Positions 31,003 through 34,383 of a stretch of 34,383 nucleotides of DNA are shown here, piece by piece. Location of the stretch: the NCBI GenBank assembly GCA_964551975.1, contig CAZKFI010000022.1, positions 1-34,383 of the forward strand, in the 5' to 3' direction. The position numbers and the translations under genes are program-made. This stretch comes from REEB426 sp964551975 (GTDB taxonomy: Bacteria; Actinomycetota; Actinomycetes; S36-B12). The notes beneath the pieces are model-generated. The model was not told the origin of the DNA. It saw only the letters and a program-made list of their open reading frames with translations, and did no database searches. Numbering within the stretch: the first letter of the stretch is position 1; each line of letters starts with the position of its first letter.

Positions 31003-32565
31003 TTACAGTTGCTGACTTCGCTCGATAATTTCCATGACCCGCTCTTCGGCAGCCGCCAGATGCGAAGGCACCAGGCTCAGCCTCGTTCGACGTTCCACGC
31101 AGTCCTGAAAGGTGCGAGCTCCCTCACAGGACAACGCGAAGGCAATCTCCACACCGAGCACGGGAACACCTGGTGCCACAGGTTCGGACAACAGCGGATC
31201 ACCCTGTGCCATTGCTACAAGGCGTTCGGCCTCTGCGCCGTACCGTCGCACCAGGCGATCGGCTTCCACCTGCTTGCGACCGAAGTCAGGAGTGGTAACC
31301 GCGGCATTCCCTGTGCTCCTCGTGGCTCCAACGAGCGGGAGGGTTCGCGTGACACACGGACGGTCGGTGACCTTGTCAACCGCATCCTGCGCCATGCGTC
31401 GATAGGTCGTGAGTTTGCCGCCTGCGATGGTGATGACTCCCGCGGTGCTGCACCGTACGAGGTGCCGGCGTGAGATGTCTGCCGTCGCCTGATGATGCTC
31501 ACCCGTGGTGACCAGTGGGCGAAGGCCGGCGAAGGTGCCGATCACATCCTGCGTGGTGACCGGTCTGGCGAGTACTCGTGAAACCTGCTCGAGGATCCAG
31601 GTCACCTCCGCTGCTCCTGGCATCGGCACTGGGGGGAGTTCACCCGGTACTTCGATATCGGTGATGCCGGCAAGGAGCAGATCATCGGGACGAGGCAGGA
31701 TGAAGCAGTAGCGACCGTGCAGTTCGGGTACTGGCACGGTGAGTGCCGCGCGAGGATTACCCAAGCGATTGGCGGGCAGCAGGACGTGGGTGCCCTGTGA
31801 TGGTGTTACCGAGAGTTTCGAGTCGAAGGACTCGGCCCATACTCCAACCGCGCTGATGACGGACCGAGCATGGATCTGCAGTAACTCCCCATCGATGTCG
31901 ACTTCTACCCCGTGACCGTCCGCCCGCCTGACCTGCGCACCGGTCAGGATGCGTGCACCATATGCGGCTGCAGTGCGGGCGACGGCAACCACGAGCCGGG
32001 CATCGTCTTCAAGGCGACCATCCCAGGACAGCAGGCCACCGCGTACCTGATCTGGATCCAGTGCCGGTACCCATTGCAGGGTCTGTTGGGCGCTGAGGCG
32101 TCTGGAGCCAGGCAAGAGATGAGGTGATGTTCGGGCGAGTGCCCGTAGTGCGTCACCGGCCTTCAGGCCTATGCGAGTAACAGCGACGCGGCGTGGTGCA
32201 TCGCCGACCAGAATCGGGAAGACCTGCGGCATCGGATGTACGAGGTGCGGTGCGATGAAGCGCATGAGGTGGCCGCGTTCCACAGCAGATTCCCAGGCCA
32301 CGTCGACCTGTCCGTTGGCCAGGTAGCGCAGGCCGCCGTGGACGAGCTTGCTCGACCAGCGCGAAGTGCCGAAGGCCAGGTCCTGACCCTCGCAGAGCAC
32401 AACGTCTAGTCCGCGGGTTGCGGCATCCAGGGCTACGCCTACGCCGGTAATGCCCCCACCGATCACGACCAGGTCTACCGAAGGCTTCGTGCGCAGTGCC
32501 GCGATGTCCGCCCGCCGACGTTCGGCTGTGAGGTCGGCTCCCGCCGTGGAGGCACCATGGATCAC
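31003..32565 (-). CDS. glpD: FAD-dependent glycerol-3-phosphate dehydrogenase
   Basis: Oxidises sn-glycerol 3-phosphate to dihydroxyacetone phosphate at the membrane, passing electrons to quinone. The FAD Rossmann motif VVIGGGITGVGVALDAATRGL starts at about residue 33. FGTSRWSSKLVHGGLRYLANG is the substrate/FAD signature, followed by APHLVHPMP, LLSWDGRLEDDARLV, VSAVGVWAE, LAGITDIEVPGE and IAGGKLTTYRRMA. At 520 residues it is on the short side of the family. GTG 32565 is nearest to a plausible N-terminus but has only a weak ribosome-binding site and overlaps the start of the divergent flavoprotein by nine bases. A start a few residues downstream cannot be excluded. Confidence 0.93.
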   Translation of the reverse strand: MIHGASTAGADLTAERRRADIAALRTKPSVDLVVIGGGITGVGVALDAATRGLDVVLCEGQDLAFGTSRWSSKLVHGGLRYLANGQVDVAWESAVERGHLMRFIAPHLVHPMPQVFPILVGDAPRRVAVTRIGLKAGDALRALARTSPHLLPGSRRLSAQQTLQWVPALDPDQVRGGLLSWDGRLEDDARLVVAVARTAAAYGARILTGAQVRRADGHGVEVDIDGELLQIHARSVISAVGVWAESFDSKLSVTPSQGTHVLLPANRLGNPRAALTVPVPELHGRYCFILPRPDDLLLAGITDIEVPGELPPVPMPGAAEVTWILEQVSRVLARPVTTQDVIGTFAGLRPLVTTGEHHQATADISRRHLVRCSTAGVITIAGGKLTTYRRMAQDAVDKVTDRPCVTRTLPLVGATRSTGNAAVTTPDFGRKQVEADRLVRRYGAEAERLVAMAQGDPLLSEPVAPGVPVLGVEIAFALSCEGARTFQDCVERRTRLSLVPSHLAAAEERVMEIIERSQQL

Positions 32566-34269
32566 ATGTGCCAGGCTTCCATAGTGGCGCTCGAGGATGC
32601 TCTGCTGCTGAAGGATGACCTGCCACCCTTCGGTGGCTGGGGCTTGCCACTGCCGACGCTGCCCCGTCGCGCTTGGGCCTACCTCGAGCAGGTAGTGGGC
32701 CCTGGCCGGGACGCTGCCGCGCTCTCAGCGCAGGCGATAGAGGTCGCGCCCAGTCGATTGACGCCACAGCTAGTGGATGACCTGGAAGCCACCGGTGCCC
32801 AGGTGCGAGCCGATGATGATGCGAGACTGCGCTACGTCGGCGGCATGGCCTATCGCGACCTGCTGGCGCAACGCAGTGGCCAGGGCCTCATGGCACCGGA
32901 TGCCATTGCCTTTCCCACCTCACATGAACAGGTGCAGGCCCTGTTGGAGGTCTGCGTCCGCGAGAACCTCGCGGTCGTGCCATTCGGTGGCGGCACATCG
33001 GTGGTCGGCGGCCTGGTCATGCATCCGGGGCATCACCGCGCAGTGGTGGCGTTGAGTACCAGCCGGCTCGACCGGATCATTTCCTTGGATGAAACATCCG
33101 GCCTAGTTCATCTGCAGGCCGGGATGCGTGGGCCACGGGTTGAGGCTGAACTTGCCGCACGTGGATTCACGCTGGGACATTTCCCGCAGTCCTTTGAGCG
33201 CGCCAGCATTGGCGGCTACGCGGCTACTGGATCCTCCGGTCAGGCATCGACCGGTTTCGGACGATTCGGATCCATGGTGCACGCCCTCCGGATGGCCACG
33301 CCCCAGGGGACCTGGGAGCTCGGACGATCTCCGGCCTCCGCTGCCGGACCCGCACTCATCAGTGTGGCTCTGGGGAGTGAGGGTGCACTTGGCGTCATCA
33401 CCGAACTCCAACTCCGGGTGCAGCGCCGGGCCGGTGCTCGGCTCTACGAGGCGGCGATGGCACCGAGTTTCGATGCCGGCATTGAGGCATTCCGCAGGCT
33501 TGCCCAGGCTGGGGTGCCTGCGACGGTCATGCGCCTGTCAGATCACCGCGAAACGGTGGCGACCTTGATGATGGGAGGTCACGACGACGGATCCGACCTT
33601 CCCGGTCGGTTGCGTCACCGCCTGCAGGATCTCTTCCTTCGCCAACGAGGGTTTGAGCCAGCCCGCCAACGTGGCGCGCTCATCGTGTTGGGCTGGGAGG
33701 CGAGCACCCGGGCACTGCTCCGTACTCGTCGCCGCACAGCCTGGGATCTGATGCGTAGCCAGGGAGTGCGCGGCCTCGGTCAATCGGGCGGCAGGGCGTG
33801 GGAGCGTGGCCGCTTCACCGGCCCTGCGCTCCGAGACCTGCTGCTGGACCGCGGGTATCTCGTGGAGACTCTGGAGTCAGCAACGACCTGGGCGAAGTTG
33901 ACTCAACTGCACGAGTCGGTGCGTACAGCGTTGACCGAAGCTCTGGCTGCCGACGGTTGCGCGAGCCTGGTCATGGTGCATGTCTCGCACGTCTACGCCA
34001 CGGGTGCCAGCCTGTACTGGACCGTGCTCGCCCAGTCACCGCCCGAGCCTGGTGAGGCAGCCCAGGTGTGGTGGCGGGCCAAGTCTGCAGCGATGCGGGC
34101 GATAGTGGAGCAGGAGGCGACGATCACCCACCACCATGCGGTCGGCCGCGACCACGGTCCCTGGGTGGAGGACGAAATCGGTCCGCTCGGGCGCGGGGTA
34201 CTCGCGGCGGTCAAGCAGCGCCTGGACCCCACCCGGATTATGAACCCTGGGGCGGATCTCTTTCCCTAG
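32557..34269 (+). CDS. FAD-binding oxidase of the alkyl-DHAP synthase type
   Basis: A 570-residue flavoprotein. FAD-binding features are VVPFGGGTSVVGG and HFPQSFERASIGGYAATGSSGQAS. ALGSEGALGVITELQLRV ends the FAD domain. The C-terminal domain carries HVYATGASLYWTVLA and the His triplet at 525-527 (THHHAVGRDHGPW), both diagnostic of alkylglycerone-phosphate synthase, the ether-lipid enzyme that swaps an acyl for an alkyl chain on DHAP. It ends DPTRIMNPG. Bacterial members are of uncertain function and may act on other substrates. ATG 32557 has GGAGG four bases upstream. Head-to-head pairing with glpD, which makes DHAP, is suggestive. Confidence 0.86.
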   Translation: MDHMCQASIVALEDALLLKDDLPPFGGWGLPLPTLPRRAWAYLEQVVGPGRDAAALSAQAIEVAPSRLTPQLVDDLEATGAQVRADDDARLRYVGGMAYRDLLAQRSGQGLMAPDAIAFPTSHEQVQALLEVCVRENLAVVPFGGGTSVVGGLVMHPGHHRAVVALSTSRLDRIISLDETSGLVHLQAGMRGPRVEAELAARGFTLGHFPQSFERASIGGYAATGSSGQASTGFGRFGSMVHALRMATPQGTWELGRSPASAAGPALISVALGSEGALGVITELQLRVQRRAGARLYEAAMAPSFDAGIEAFRRLAQAGVPATVMRLSDHRETVATLMMGGHDDGSDLPGRLRHRLQDLFLRQRGFEPARQRGALIVLGWEASTRALLRTRRRTAWDLMRSQGVRGLGQSGGRAWERGRFTGPALRDLLLDRGYLVETLESATTWAKLTQLHESVRTALTEALAADGCASLVMVHVSHVYATGASLYWTVLAQSPPEPGEAAQVWWRAKSAAMRAIVEQEATITHHHAVGRDHGPWVEDEIGPLGRGVLAAVKQRLDPTRIMNPGADLFP

Positions 34270-34383
34270 TTTCTCCACAGGGTACTAACCGGTCATATCC
34301 GGCATCGCACCTCGTGAAATTCCCCTGATGTCAGGGATATCCGGCACACTTCGACCACCGAGTCGCAGGCCTCTCGACCTCGG
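34270..34383. other. Gene-free right end with short repeats
   Basis: A 114-bp tail after the flavoprotein gene. The segment ATATCCGGCA occurs at 34295-34304 and 34337-34346, on either side of a 14-bp inverted repeat (CCCTGA-TG-TCAGGG, 34323-34336). No U-run follows, so it is not a clear terminator. Repeats near an end could be a mobile-element terminus, but nothing here identifies one. Confidence 0.45.

Overview
This 34.4-kb window comes from a high-GC Gram-positive bacterium (Actinomycetota). The evidence is the gene order, frequent GTG starts, an IF2 with a long Gly/Pro/Arg-rich N-terminal linker, a bacterial-type prolyl-tRNA synthetase of the mycobacterial pattern, and the order dxr - site-2 protease - ispG - GNAT. 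That last order is the one I recall from mycobacteria (Rv2870c-Rv2867c). Lineage below phylum cannot be fixed by eye. A run of 10 Ns shows the sequence is a scaffold, probably a draft or metagenome assembly.

Layout. 1-57: repeats resembling the end of an insertion sequence, abutting a gabT-like aminotransferase (minus strand) that has lost its native stop. 1524-2227: a two-gene unit, one protein with a HicA-like secondary-structure pattern and one resembling eRF1 domain 3. 2282-6859: dxr, rseP/rip1, ispG and a GNAT. 6966-10284: proS, a HAD hydrolase and a TauE/SafE permease with overlapping stop/start codons. 10285-14071: a complete iron(III)-type ABC importer (lipoprotein, permease, ATPase) behind a near-consensus DtxR/IdeR box. 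14058-15923 (minus): a secreted six-cysteine protein of unknown function, a repeat-built leader ORF, and two ferritin-like genes. 15984-17444: a POT-family peptide transporter. 17517-23614: rimP, nusA, ylxR, infB, rbfA and truB, followed by ribF, rpsO, pnp, an M16 peptidase and dapB up to 29457. 29461-32565 (minus): glpD, azlC, azlD and a small membrane protein. 32557-34269: an alkyl-DHAP-synthase-like flavoprotein head-to-head with glpD. The last 114 bp carry short repeats and no gene.

Most of the window is conserved housekeeping: isoprenoid precursor synthesis, translation and ribosome assembly, RNA decay, flavin and lysine biosynthesis. The less ordinary signals are these. (a) Five genes start at a GTG exactly 6 nt after a -10-like hexamer, as expected for leaderless mRNAs. 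(b) The same geometry lies on the minus strand in front of a 35-codon ORF made largely of five 17-bp tandem repeats, whose stop overlaps the next start (TAATG). (c) The iron box overlaps the predicted promoter and almost touches the start codon. (d) A 15-bp minisatellite encodes the hydrophobic core of a Tat lipoprotein signal. (e) The HicA-like/eRF1-like pair may be an uncharacterised RNA- or translation-linked module. (f) The N-gap in proS appears to hide no missing sequence.
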